Positions 1-7,952 of a DNA stretch of 64,000 nt are shown one piece after another (the first letter of the stretch is position 1; every line of letters starts with the position of its first letter). A program made the translations under genes and the position numbers. This DNA comes from JAMQKA01 sp031569985. GTDB lineage: Bacteria > Bacteroidota > Rhodothermia > Balneolales > Balneolaceae. Below the pieces are notes generated by a model. It saw nothing but the letters and a program-made list of their open reading frames with translations, searched no databases and was not told the DNA's origin. Location: contig NZ_JAMQKA010000031.1 in NCBI RefSeq assembly GCF_031569985.1, positions 1 to 64,000 of the forward strand, written 5' to 3'.

Positions 1-114
1 CGCCGGACGATCGATGCGTTCACCAAAGCGCACAATAAACAGGCCGCTCCCTTTGAATGGAAAAAGAAGTTCGTCAAACCGGGAAAGCTGTCGGATAATT
101 ACGCTGATTTATGA
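1..114 (+). CDS. IS630-type transposase, C-terminal fragment (cut by window edge)
   Basis: The frame is open from base 1 to a TGA at 112-114 and encodes the last 37 residues of a protein. The tail contains a basic helix with His-Asn and then PFEWKKKF. The pattern HN-x(n)-PF-x-W is the usual end of IS630/Tc1-mariner DDE transposases. The rest of the gene lies outside the window, so catalytic residues cannot be checked. Seven bases after the stop the sequence GTAC-TA occurs, matching the terminal repeat of a small element at 3331-3494. This supports the reading as the right end of an insertion sequence. Confidence 0.6.
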   Translation, partial: RRTIDAFTKAHNKQAAPFEWKKKFVKPGKLSDNYADL

Positions 115-126
115 ATCTAAGTACTA
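115..126 (+). mobile_element. Right terminus of the IS630-type element
   Basis: The bases after the transposase stop read TAAGTAC followed by TA (125-126). Read inward from the end this is GTACTTA, the same terminal heptamer found at both ends of the 3331-3494 element. IS630/mariner elements duplicate a TA target, which fits. The left end is outside the window. Confidence 0.45.
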
Positions 127-154
127 GTATATAAGATCATCTTATTTCACATTT

Positions 155-245
155 CACCCATTGGAATCAGGATCAACAGGACGGGATTCCTTCGCAAGTA
201 AACATTACCATCCTGCAGATCCGCTAATCCTGTAAATCCCGGTTC
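155..245. repeat. Dispersed repeat A, copy 1 (inverted-repeat type)
   Basis: It begins with CACCCATTGGAATCAGGAT and ends with AATCCTGTAAATCCCGGTTC. The same beginning and end occur at 26385-26493, with a diverged middle. The ends are roughly complementary to each other (GGAAYCRGGAT against ATCCCGGTTC), so the element can fold on itself. It has no coding potential. Confidence 0.6.
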
Positions 246-951
246 TAATTTTACACTCATACTCATCTGCCTCATCTCTGCTGTTTTTGATACTACTCAA
301 TCTTACTCCCCCTGCCCTTTTCGAACAACGGGGAATTCACGGATCTTGCTCTCTTCTTGGGAAGATCTCTCATTCAGCAGGCTCCCTCACGCCAGTAGTC
401 GGACACGGTTCGAGATTACCGGTTAAATAGAGACATATTATAATTAATTAGGGGCTCCTCAAAAAGGGCGGCTCCTCCATAATTTGGTTAGTTAATTAGG
501 ATACCCTCAAAAGCAACGGTAGTCTTTTGGGTGGGTGGAGGTGTACCGGGCTCCCCGTAAATCCCAGACCGGGGAGAGGTGAAGGATAATTCAAATCCTC
601 TGGCAGCCCCCAAGTCCAGAAAATCCTTGCAGCAGGTGGTCGCAAAGATTATTAATGGGCCAAAGTAAGCTTCGTTTTACAGCAGGTTAGAACAATATCT
701 GGGATTTTCTGGTGATTTTTTCTGGTTCGTTTTTTCTTCACTGAAAAAATGAACAATCCTTCCAGTGAAAAGGGCTTCAGGATGGGAATCAGTGAATCGC
801 GTAGTTCAAGTGCAAGGTAAATGTGTACTTTTGCTAAATACCTTTGCATTTATTGTGTAATATTTATCTCCTAAGTATATAATCTGCAATCATTTATTAC
901 CCTCTTGAGGATGCACTAAATAAATACAATTAGGGAAAATAAGATATATAC
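246..951. other. Intergenic region with hairpins, no gene seen
   Basis: A stretch near 300-410 resembles repeat family D (AAGATCTCTCATTC followed by GGCTCC). Hairpins lie at 551-576 and 583-599. An 11-bp inverted repeat CCAGAAAATCC (near 615) pairs with GGATTTTCTGG (near 703). The bases around 720-770 contain a piece of repeat family C (TTTTTTCTTCACTGAAAAAATGAAC). The open frame here on the minus strand is short and has no recognisable features. Confidence 0.4.
551..612 (+). other. GC-rich hairpin array with a tRNA-like 3' end, unassigned
   Basis: CTCCCCG (551-557) pairs with CGGGGAG (570-576). AGGAT (583-587) pairs with ATCCT (595-599). TTCAAAT at 590-596 followed by 13 bases and CCA has the spacing of a tRNA T-loop and acceptor. 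However, no matching 5' acceptor strand exists and the T-stem does not pair, so it is not a functional tRNA. No riboswitch family fits convincingly, and the next gene downstream points the other way. Confidence 0.25.
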
Positions 952-2253
952 CTAATCCACCAGCACAATCTGCAGGTCCATCAGGTTGTTGCCCGTGGGA
1001 CCAGTGATGAGCAACGAACCCACCTCCTGGTGGAAGTGGTAGGCATCGTTATTCTCCAAATAACGTTCAGGATCCAATCCCATCTCCCGGGCCTTCGCAA
1101 TTGTCTTGCCCGTTACCACTGCACCGGCTGCGTCCGTCGGACCGTCGATGCCATCAGTACCGGCACTTAGCCACGTAATGTTATCTTTTCCCTGTATTTC
1201 AAGCGCGCCCCGCAGGGCCAGCTCCTGGTTCCTCCCGCCCTTGCCAGTGCCGGTTACATCCACCGTACTTTCCCCGTAAAAAACAAATGCAGCCGGCTGA
1301 TCACTCGATTTCATATTCCCAGTCACTTTTCCGGCAATGCTTTTCGCTACCTGTCCTACATCTTCATTATATGCTTCCTCCGCGACCCAAGACCGGTAAC
1401 CTTCATCTTGTAACATTTTTCCTGCATTCTGTGCCAGTTTCCGGGCTGAGCCAACAATCATGGAGTGATGTTTCTTTACCGGGTCCTCTCCTGGTTGGAC
1501 CGTCTCTGGGACAGTGCCCTCTACACCTTGTTCAATATGATGACGTGCAGATTCCGGGATCCGATTCCACAAGTTATACTTCAATAAAATATCTTTTGCC
1601 TCCTTGAATGTGGAGTCATCGGGGGTTGAAGGTCCGCTGCCAATAACCTGCAGGTTGTCGTTGGGTACATCTGAGATCACAAGGTCGACTAATGTCGCCG
1701 AGGGGTCAACATGTCGCAGCAATTGTCCCCCCTTCACGAGAGAAATATGCTTGCGTACAGTGTTGATCTCATGAATAGTGGCCCCTGAGTTATTCAACAA
1801 TTCATATATCGTATTCAGCTCCCCAATTGTAATACCATCCGCTGGTCGGCATACCAGAGAGGACGTACCCCCGGAAACAGCATAGAGCAGTAAGGCATCC
1901 CCGGGTACTTTTTCAAAAAAGCGGCTGAGTTTATCTCCGGCCGCTACGCTTGTTTCATCCGGTACGGGGTGGGCCGACTGGTGTAGCTCAATCTGGGGAT
2001 GCATCTCTCCCGGATCATACGAGCTGATCGCAAGTGCTGCTGCCACGCGGTCTCCCAGCTCTTCACACAGGGTATGCACCATCTCCCAGGAAGCTTTGCC
2101 ACTACCGGCAATATAGACTTCCGGGTAATCATCAAGGTCTATAATAAAATCCTGCCCCAGTATTCTGCTGTTATCAAAAACACCTTTCAGTACAGCAGAT
2201 GGCTTTTGAGATTCCAGGGATTGCAGAAATACCTGCTCGGCCAGCGTGTTCAT
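952..2253 (-). CDS. Glycerate 2-kinase (GckA/TtuD, MOFRL family)
   Basis: This 433-residue protein would phosphorylate D-glycerate to 2-phosphoglycerate in the cytoplasm, feeding glycerate from glyoxylate, serine or sugar-acid breakdown into glycolysis. The N-terminal Rossmann-like domain has the glycine-rich AGSGKA (about residues 49-54) and SGGTSSL (127-133). The C-terminal MOFRL domain contains GKGGRNQELAL, AGTDGIDGPTDAAGA and the closing GPTGNNLMDL. The length is normal for the family (about 420-460). No signal peptide is present. It is convergent with nothing close and stands alone; the next minus-strand gene upstream is a glycosyltransferase 120 bp away. Family assignment is firm; the exact substrate is inferred. 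Confidence 0.9.
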   Translation of the reverse strand: MNTLAEQVFLQSLESQKPSAVLKGVFDNSRILGQDFIIDLDDYPEVYIAGSGKASWEMVHTLCEELGDRVAAALAISSYDPGEMHPQIELHQSAHPVPDETSVAAGDKLSRFFEKVPGDALLLYAVSGGTSSLVCRPADGITIGELNTIYELLNNSGATIHEINTVRKHISLVKGGQLLRHVDPSATLVDLVISDVPNDNLQVIGSGPSTPDDSTFKEAKDILLKYNLWNRIPESARHHIEQGVEGTVPETVQPGEDPVKKHHSMIVGSARKLAQNAGKMLQDEGYRSWVAEEAYNEDVGQVAKSIAGKVTGNMKSSDQPAAFVFYGESTVDVTGTGKGGRNQELALRGALEIQGKDNITWLSAGTDGIDGPTDAAGAVVTGKTIAKAREMGLDPERYLENNDAYHFHQEVGSLLITGPTGNNLMDLQIVLVD

Positions 2254-2373
2254 GTTTAATTATTGATTTTATAGTACCCGGTTTAGTTGGGGCATATTAT
2301 AGCTTTTTTCAATCCGTATTTCTAGCCTGAGTTTCGATGTCTGTTATAATAAACAGGACTTGATGCAGTAGAG

Positions 2374-3195
2374 CTATTTTTTATACATAGAAAAAAACTC
2401 ATACCCCATCTTCCCGACTTCCACGATAAATCCCCAAAACAGGACCAATATTCGTTTTATGCCCTTTGTATGCTTTGAGATCATGAGCCACTTGTACCGT
2501 ATGGTCAGCAGGCGATTTTTAAGCCTGCTCAGGTACCCCCGCTCATAGCGACGATACAGGTAGACCGCTTTGTTTATGATCTCAACGCTGTCGGCTTCTG
2601 TCAAAAGCCGAATCGCATAGTCTTTGTCCTGTCCACGCAGCAATCGCTCATCATAGGACCCCACTTTTTTGATAAGTGCCCTGGATATCAGCATGCTGTT
2701 TTGATGAAACGGGGACTTGATATTGAACAGCAACTCATCGACCATTGACCGCTTATTCTCCACGCTGGGCGGTGAGCGATGCCCCAGCACCCGATTGCCG
2801 TTAAACGTTGAGAATCCCCCAAAAACAAGCTCAGCTCCAGTTTCTTGTGCACGTTGATGTCTAAGCTGAAGGCTATCTTTCGGCAATTTGTCATCGGCAT
2901 CCAGGATAGTGATATATTGCCCCTTGGCTTCATTTAACGCCCGGTTAACGGCAGCTGACTTGCCGAGGTTCTCTTCGTGCGTATACCGAATGGGGACACC
3001 CTCACCAGTTTGATTCCTCATCAATTCTTCAACAACTGCAGGCGTCTCATCGGTAGATCCGTCATCGACTACAAAAAGCTCAACATCGAGGTCACCAAAG
3101 CTGCTTTTTTGTACACTGTCTATCGCTTCCGGCAAATAAGCCGCCATATTATAGGTGGGAATGATCACCGTGATATGTGTAGATTGTTCCTTCAT
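2374..3195 (-). CDS. Family 2 glycosyltransferase
   Basis: This is a 273-residue GT-A fold glycosyltransferase. The N-terminus has the nucleotide-sugar strand VIIPTYN (10-16), VDDGSTDE (43-50) and the metal-binding motif LDADD (98-102). An ENLGKSAAVNRAL segment, typical of GT2, lies near residue 75. A conserved GQDKDYAIRL segment lies in the acceptor half. The last 25 residues are hydrophobic and aromatic and may associate with the membrane. The likely role is sugar transfer in envelope or capsular polysaccharide synthesis, but donor and acceptor cannot be read from sequence. No other polysaccharide genes are adjacent. Confidence 0.88.
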   Translation of the reverse strand: MKEQSTHITVIIPTYNMAAYLPEAIDSVQKSSFGDLDVELFVVDDGSTDETPAVVEELMRNQTGEGVPIRYTHEENLGKSAAVNRALNEAKGQYITILDADDKLPKDSLQLRHQRAQETGAELVFGGFSTFNGNRVLGHRSPPSVENKRSMVDELLFNIKSPFHQNSMLISRALIKKVGSYDERLLRGQDKDYAIRLLTEADSVEIINKAVYLYRRYERGYLSRLKNRLLTIRYKWLMISKHTKGIKRILVLFWGFIVEVGKMGYEFFSMYKK

Positions 3196-3330
3196 TCAGA
3201 GTTGTACCCGTTCCTATGAAATCTCTCTTCCCTAGTGGTAGTGAGCCAACGATTTTTGTTATTCGTTATCGGATATTGTTATTGGGAAACGCTCATAGAG
3301 CTGACAAGAAATAACCACTTACCAATAAAC

Positions 3331-3494
3331 TAGTACTTAATTCCAAAAGTTAGCGTAATAATCGATTCTAACTTTTTAACTTATTTTGTCAGGTCATCCC
3401 CCTACCCCCCCCTTCGAAGAGGGGGACTCTAGAGGCTTTTTTCGAGTTACTTAGAGTTAATTTTAAATACGCTTTTTTCTGACAATAAGTACTA
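3331..3494. mobile_element. 164-bp MITE with IS630-like ends
   Basis: The element is bounded by TA at 3331-3332 and 3493-3494. It has imperfect terminal inverted repeats: left GTACTTAATTCC followed by AGCGTA, and right (read inward) GTACTTATTGTC followed by AGCGTA. It has no coding capacity. The terminal GTACTTA equals the right end of the IS630-type element at the window start, so that transposase is a plausible driver. A C-rich run (CCCCCCTACCCCCCCC type) sits inside. Confidence 0.55.
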
Positions 3495-4062
3495 GTAAGA
3501 ACACTAACAAAGGGTCTTTATGGATCGACTAAAATTAAAAACGTACAGTATAACAGCAATTCTGGTTGAGATCCCTGTAAAATTGATCATATCCTTCCAT
3601 TAGTGTCCGGGAAAATTACTCTTTTAGGCAAAAAATAGCATTTAAGTTCACGACATACCGTTTTGGGAAAGGAATTCAATATGATCCCCGGCATGAACAG
3701 GCTACATACGACAAGACCTGCTTTCGGACCTGGTAACCTTGACCGCCCGGAAGGGAACGGAGGGGAGCGTGAAGAAAAAATCTGCGATTTTTTTCGTTTA
3801 GTTCTTCAGTCCGACCACTGGCGGATTTCATTGCTGAAAAAATGAACACAAGAATTAGTAGTAGGAAGCTCCAAAAGTTTTTTTACCGGACAACAGTGAT
3901 CTCCTTCTACAACTCTAAAGTAAACTGAGAGCAAAATACACTATATTGTTTCGTCGTTGTGAACAAATTATTAAAAGAATAGTTTTGTTCACCCACTGTA
4001 TACAAACAGTTTAATTCATTAGCTATAAATCCTTATCTTAATCAAGAATTAAGTACAATAAA
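3495..4062. other. Intergenic region, partly repeat family C
   Basis: No gene is visible. Bases 3706-3846 are a copy of repeat family C (see the 46908 copy, inverted here). The rest is AT-rich leader in front of phoH. Confidence 0.4.
3706..3846 (-). repeat. Dispersed repeat C, copy 1
   Basis: On the minus strand it reads GTTCATTTTTTCAGCAATGA, AATCCGCCAGTGG, then TTTTTTCTTCACGCTCCCC and TTCCGGGCGGTCA. The same ordered blocks appear at 46908-47146, and the first block appears at about 58549-58600. It has no coding potential, although one reading frame stays open by chance. Confidence 0.6.
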
Positions 4063-4080
4063 ATGCATTGAGGAACGCCT

Positions 4081-5082
4081 ATCGCAGTAGAACAAAACAT
4101 CGGTGAATACACCATTCATATAGAAGATGTTGAACCTGTTCTCGTTCTTGGCTTCGAGGATGAGCATCTCAACAAGATCGAGGACGCCTACCCAGAAACC
4201 AAGATCACCGTCCGTGGCAATAGTGTGAAGTTGAAAGGCCCTGACGACGATATTGACGATCTGCGGGAGATTATTGAAGAATTGATCGATATTGCGGATC
4301 GAAACGGAGATCTCACGGATAGCGATGTTGAAACGGTGCTGGCCCTGCAGAAGGGGGATAGCACCAAGCCGGCCAAAACCAACCCCCTGCGCGATCAAAC
4401 CCAGGATTCGGAAAACTTTATCCTGCACTCCCAGTCCGGCGAAACGATTACAGCCAAGACCCCCGGGCAGCAGGAGATCGTCCGGGCTTCTGAACAGAAT
4501 GACATTGTGTTTGCCATCGGTCCGGCAGGAACGGGAAAAACATTCACCTCGGTTGCACTGGCCGTTCGGGCGCTAAAAACCCGTAAAGTAAAAAAGATTA
4601 TCCTGGCTCGACCTGCTGTAGAAGCCGGAGAAACCCTCGGCTTTCTGCCCGGCGATCTGCGGGAAAAGATCGATCCCTACCTGCGTCCGCTGTATGATGC
4701 ACTGGAAGAGATGATAGAATATGACCGGCTGGAGCTACATCTTGCCAAAAATGTGATTGAAATTGCTCCCCTGGCCTACATGCGGGGCCGTACCCTCAAC
4801 AACGCATTTGTGATCCTTGATGAAGCCCAGAACGCCACAAATAAGCAGATGAAAATGTTTCTGACGCGTATCGGGTTCAACAGCAAGGCGATTATCACCG
4901 GTGACATCACACAGACCGACCTCCCACAGAAACGGCACTCGGGGCTTATCTCGATCCAGGATATCCTCAAGGATATCGATGGGATCCGGTTCGTGTACCT
5001 CGATCAAAATGATGTGGTTCGCCACCGCCTGGTACGCGAAATTATTGATGCCTATGACAGGCACGAAAACAAGAATAGTTAG
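4081..5082 (+). CDS. PhoH family ATPase, start codon anomalous
   Basis: This is a PhoH-like P-loop ATPase, thought to act in RNA metabolism and stress. Counting from the GTG at 4225, Walker A GPAGTGKT is at 99-106, the ARPAVEAGE motif at about 128-136 and Walker B VILDEAQNAT at about 196-205. Conserved N-terminal sequence (HIEDVEPVLVLGFED, then TVRGNSVKL) continues upstream of that GTG in the same frame, giving about 333 residues, the family's usual size. The extension contains no ATG, GTG or TTG. The only in-frame ATG (4063) is followed two codons later by TGA (4069-4071). A GAGGA at 4070-4074 sits six bases before an in-frame ATC at 4081, which I use as a provisional start. The alternative is a GTG start at 4225 with loss of the N-terminal domain. 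Confidence 0.85.
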   Translation: MAVEQNIGEYTIHIEDVEPVLVLGFEDEHLNKIEDAYPETKITVRGNSVKLKGPDDDIDDLREIIEELIDIADRNGDLTDSDVETVLALQKGDSTKPAKTNPLRDQTQDSENFILHSQSGETITAKTPGQQEIVRASEQNDIVFAIGPAGTGKTFTSVALAVRALKTRKVKKIILARPAVEAGETLGFLPGDLREKIDPYLRPLYDALEEMIEYDRLELHLAKNVIEIAPLAYMRGRTLNNAFVILDEAQNATNKQMKMFLTRIGFNSKAIITGDITQTDLPQKRHSGLISIQDILKDIDGIRFVYLDQNDVVRHRLVREIIDAYDRHENKNS

Positions 5083-5152
5083 CAATTCTGTGATGCTGAT
5101 GGTGCAATTTTCATAACCCATCATTCATCTGACCATCCAACAACAATTCCTG

Positions 5153-5977
5153 ATGCAAACCCAATCAAATTCAACAACAACATCCAGGGCTTATCCACTG
5201 TACGAAGGTACATTCAGTGTGGGGACCGACAAAAAGTTTAACCGGATTGACCGCGACGATCCCCCGGCCAAAGGTGCTCTTAAGATCTCGCTGAATCCAT
5301 TCCTGATCAAAACCGAAGAGCGTAACTATCTTATCGATGTTGGAATCGGTGACTTTGGAGAGGATACGAGCACCGAAACGATTAAAGAAAACCTGGCAGC
5401 GCACGATGTTGCGGACTTTGAAATTACCGACATCATCTGCAGCCATCTCCACTACGACCATATTGGCGGACTGGCGGGCCGCAGTTCCGGTTTCTGGGAG
5501 CTGACCTTTCCTGATGCACGCCTCTGGGTTTCCGGCAAAGACTGGGAAAAAGCGACTGGCAAGGATACGTATTATGACGATGAAAAGACCCAATTTCTGC
5601 ACTTCATCGATGCCAGGGCCGACCTTCATTTCCTGGAGGATCAAGATCAGCCGTATCCGGAACTCACAGTCGAAAAAATTGGCGGTCACACTGAATTCTC
5701 GCAAGTAATCTGGTTTGACGACGGCCATGCCCGTTATATGATGGCGGGCGATGTGCTGGCCGTCCGCGGCGAAGTGAACCGAAAGTTTGCCGCCAAATAT
5801 GATTACGATCCCGACCGCAGTATGGAGGCCCGAAAGGAACTGCTCAAAAAAGCTTATCAAGAAGAATACACTATCATGGGCTACCACGACAGCCACTACC
5901 CGCTGTTTCGGCTGAGTGATTACAATGAGAAGCAGGGCTATGTGATAGAAAATATTGAGGCGGATGTCTCTTCCTGA
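5153..5977 (+). CDS. MBL-fold metallohydrolase
   Basis: This 274-residue metallo-beta-lactamase-fold enzyme has the metal motif HLHYDH (98-103) followed by GG. Later ligands are seen in GGHTEFSQVI, MAGDVLA and the C-terminal YHDSHYPLF. The arrangement resembles the AHL-lactonase/YtnP branch of the fold, but the substrate is not determined. No signal peptide is present. The ATG choice at 5153 gives a short Ser/Thr/Gln-rich head before the fold. Its 3' end overlaps the start of the purine nucleoside phosphorylase gene by 14 bp, so the two are probably co-transcribed and translationally coupled. Confidence 0.85.
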   Translation: MQTQSNSTTTSRAYPLYEGTFSVGTDKKFNRIDRDDPPAKGALKISLNPFLIKTEERNYLIDVGIGDFGEDTSTETIKENLAAHDVADFEITDIICSHLHYDHIGGLAGRSSGFWELTFPDARLWVSGKDWEKATGKDTYYDDEKTQFLHFIDARADLHFLEDQDQPYPELTVEKIGGHTEFSQVIWFDDGHARYMMAGDVLAVRGEVNRKFAAKYDYDPDRSMEARKELLKKAYQEEYTIMGYHDSHYPLFRLSDYNEKQGYVIENIEADVSS

Positions 5978-6755
5978 TCACCTGGAAGAAATAACGGCCT
6001 CTCTTCTTGAGAAAGGAGTTGCCGAAGCTCCGGAAGCGGTTATCATACTGGGCTCCGGGCTGGGGAGTTTTTCCAACTACATCGAAAATAGCACACATAT
6101 CCCCTACTCTTCTATTCCCCACTTCCCGGCCACCTCGGTACAGGGACACAGCGGAGAACTAATTACAGGAGAAATCGAAGGGCACCCGATCATCGCTTTC
6201 TCGGGGCGCTTTCATCATTACGAAGGCTTCACATTTGAACAGACCGCCCTGCCGGTGTATGTAGCCGATATCCTTGAAGCAGAAAAACTAATTATTTCGA
6301 ATGCCGCGGGAGCGATAAACACGGCCTTTAATGTAGGCGATTTAATGGTTATTGAGGATGTGATGCGCCAGAATTTTCGTATCACCCCTAGAGGGAAGTC
6401 GCGATTTCGTTATTCACATTACCAGTGGGTTGATACCGTTCGCGAGCTGGCGGCTAAACTGGGAATCGCGACACGGCAGGGAACCTATATCTACGTCAAG
6501 GGTCCCAATTATGAAACCAAAGCCGAGATACAGGCATTTCGCACTATAGGCGCTGATGCCGTAGGAATGTCGACCGTGCCCGAACTAATGGAGGCCGCCC
6601 GGCTGGGTATCAAGACAGCCGCCATTTCGTTAATCAGCAATATGGCCGCCGGCGTAACCGATGGAAAACTAAACCATGACGAAGTAACCGAAGCTGCTGA
6701 CCTGCGAAAAGATGATTTCAGCAACCTGGTTCAAAAATTGATTAAGGAACTTTAA
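5964..6755 (+). CDS. Purine nucleoside phosphorylase, trimeric type I
   Basis: It splits inosine, guanosine or their deoxy forms with phosphate to free base and (deoxy)ribose 1-phosphate, in purine salvage. Family motifs are ILGSGLGSF near the N-terminus, GHSGE, SGRFHHYEG, NAAGAIN, the substrate loop GPNYETKAE and the GADAVGMSTVPE signature, followed by ISNMAAG. I start at ATG 5964 (263 residues); a TTG nine bases upstream is less likely. The gene overlaps the preceding hydrolase by 14 bp. The type I trimeric class is supported by the GPNYET and MSTVPE motifs. Confidence 0.93.
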   Translation: MSLPDHLEEITASLLEKGVAEAPEAVIILGSGLGSFSNYIENSTHIPYSSIPHFPATSVQGHSGELITGEIEGHPIIAFSGRFHHYEGFTFEQTALPVYVADILEAEKLIISNAAGAINTAFNVGDLMVIEDVMRQNFRITPRGKSRFRYSHYQWVDTVRELAAKLGIATRQGTYIYVKGPNYETKAEIQAFRTIGADAVGMSTVPELMEAARLGIKTAAISLISNMAAGVTDGKLNHDEVTEAADLRKDDFSNLVQKLIKEL

Positions 6756-7063
6756 ATCTCCTGGACTGCCTGCAACATTTGCGAGTTGAGGTTCACCTTT
6801 TCTCAGAGCAAAAGGGATTACAAACCATGGAACTTTTGTGATTTGCATAAGTATTAGTGACAGAAACTGAGTGGAAACCAATTATTTCCAGGGTCGAATT
6901 TATTTTTTTGTAACATTTTTGTGCTTGACTTCTCTTTATAATAAATAAGGACTAAAAGTATTGTGCTTGGTAGACCAAATCGTTGATAAAATGCTCTATA
7001 TGAACGTTCAATATAAATGCACAATACGCTAAGACGGCAATTACAATTAATTTGTGTACAGCA

Positions 7064-7300
7064 ATGAGTATAGTAGAACTGAAAATGTTTGAATACTATT
7101 CAACAGGAAAATATAAGGGATTCCTGTTGAAAAAGACTGAAGTTATTGACAAACAGAAGAGTTTAAAACGACTTATCTTTACCAATGGTCAGTTTGAAGT
7201 CAGCGCCATTGGTCGTTTCCAAGAAGAGGCTCTTCAGACAATTTTTTCACAAATCGACAGGTATTTAGAGCACAATCCTGTGCACTCTCACGCAGTTTAA
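7064..7300 (+). CDS. Small hypothetical protein
   Basis: This is a 78-residue frame starting at ATG 7064 (a TTG at 7052 would add four residues). The composition is plausible for a folded cytosolic protein: an N-terminal charged stretch with GKYKGFLLKK, then FEVSAIGRFQEEALQ and an amphipathic C-terminal helix. There is no signal peptide or membrane segment, and I recognise no family. It ends one base before the 7302 MITE, so the insertion may have replaced its original 3' flank. Confidence 0.4.
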   Translation: MSIVELKMFEYYSTGKYKGFLLKKTEVIDKQKSLKRLIFTNGQFEVSAIGRFQEEALQTIFSQIDRYLEHNPVHSHAV

Positions 7301-7301
7301 T

Positions 7302-7571
7302 TAGGGCCTGTTAACACTAATTGTGTGCACTGTGCCGGAGGCCATTTTTCCGTAAGCCAAGGCGCCGGGAGCGTGGTGTGGGGTCCTCACACTAGCAAGC
7401 GGGAACGCCGGATTGCGGAAAAAGGGGCCCGGCCCTTCGGGTTGCGCCCAAAATGCCCCCATTCTGCGTTGCTGATCGCTTATGTAGCAGGGCTACACAA
7501 CGCTATCAGCGCCTTGTCTGGCCCATTTTGGGCAGCAACGCAGCGTACCCAGTTAGTGTTAACAGGCCCTA
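7302..7571. mobile_element. 270-bp MITE with 19-bp perfect terminal repeats
   Basis: The left end TAGGGCCTGTTAACACTAA (7302-7320) is exactly complementary to the right end (7553-7571). TA dinucleotides at both termini suit a TA target duplication, with the element proper starting GGGCC. The interior is GC-rich compared with its surroundings and contains no credible gene. No full-length partner element with these ends is in the window. Confidence 0.7.
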
Positions 7572-7952
7572 GAATATTTAGTCTGCAAGAATGTGAGTGA
7601 TTTTGTGCATTGGGTGCACGTGTACTAATGATGTATAAATCATCTCACAATAATAAAGGTCTTATTAAGTAATAATAAGCCCCTTATTATTACTGGGTTA
7701 TAGTCTTGGGTAGTAATTGCAGCAAGCTTAATTCACTTAACTCCGATACCATCCATTGCTCGCTTCCGTCCGCTCTGCGGCGGAAGCCCCTCTGACGCGC
7801 GTCTTTGTTGCATCATGAGTTATACTGGACGCGAAGCGTCCCAACAGGTCCCAACGGAGAGCATAGGGACCAAGCGTGGGATTATTAATAAGAAATCTTA
7901 TAACGAACTGACATTAAATTGCCGCTGGCATTGACCATCGGCCCACAGATTT
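7572..7952. other. Intergenic region carrying repeat B
   Basis: No gene is seen. AATAATAAGG/CCTTATTATT forms a small hairpin near 7650-7690, and repeat B occupies 7771-7880. Confidence 0.4.
7771..7880 (+). repeat. Dispersed repeat B, copy 1
   Basis: It reads CGCTCTGCGGCGGAAGCCCC, then TATACTGGACGCGAAGCGTC, CCCAACAGGTCCCAACG and GCATAGGGACCAAGCGTGG. The same ordered blocks occur inverted at 46563-46679 and direct at 58853-58952. It is about 110 bp, non-coding, with GC-rich internal palindromes. Confidence 0.7.

Noticed and set aside
540..612. A tRNA gene, suggested by a TTCAAAT loop and downstream CCA
   Set aside because: The 5' acceptor strand is absent and the T-stem does not pair at the required position.
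540..640. Cobalamin riboswitch, suggested by GGTGAA and GCAGCCCCC-like text
   Set aside because: The GCNACTG and B12-box motifs do not follow, and no plus-strand gene lies downstream.
652..849. 65-residue minus-strand frame
   Set aside because: Basic, low-complexity composition, lies in repeat-derived sequence and shows no start context or family.
4063..4071. Selenocysteine or reassigned TGA as explanation for the early stops in phoH and DUF3047
   Set aside because: Many genes here end in TGA, no SECIS-like hairpin follows, and Sec at these N-terminal positions has no functional logic.
5171..5896. 241-residue minus-strand frame
   Set aside because: Antisense to the MBL-fold hydrolase with conserved metal motifs.
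7325..7600. 91-residue frame inside the MITE
   Set aside because: It spans the element and its right terminal repeat, and the composition reflects GC-rich palindromes, not a protein.
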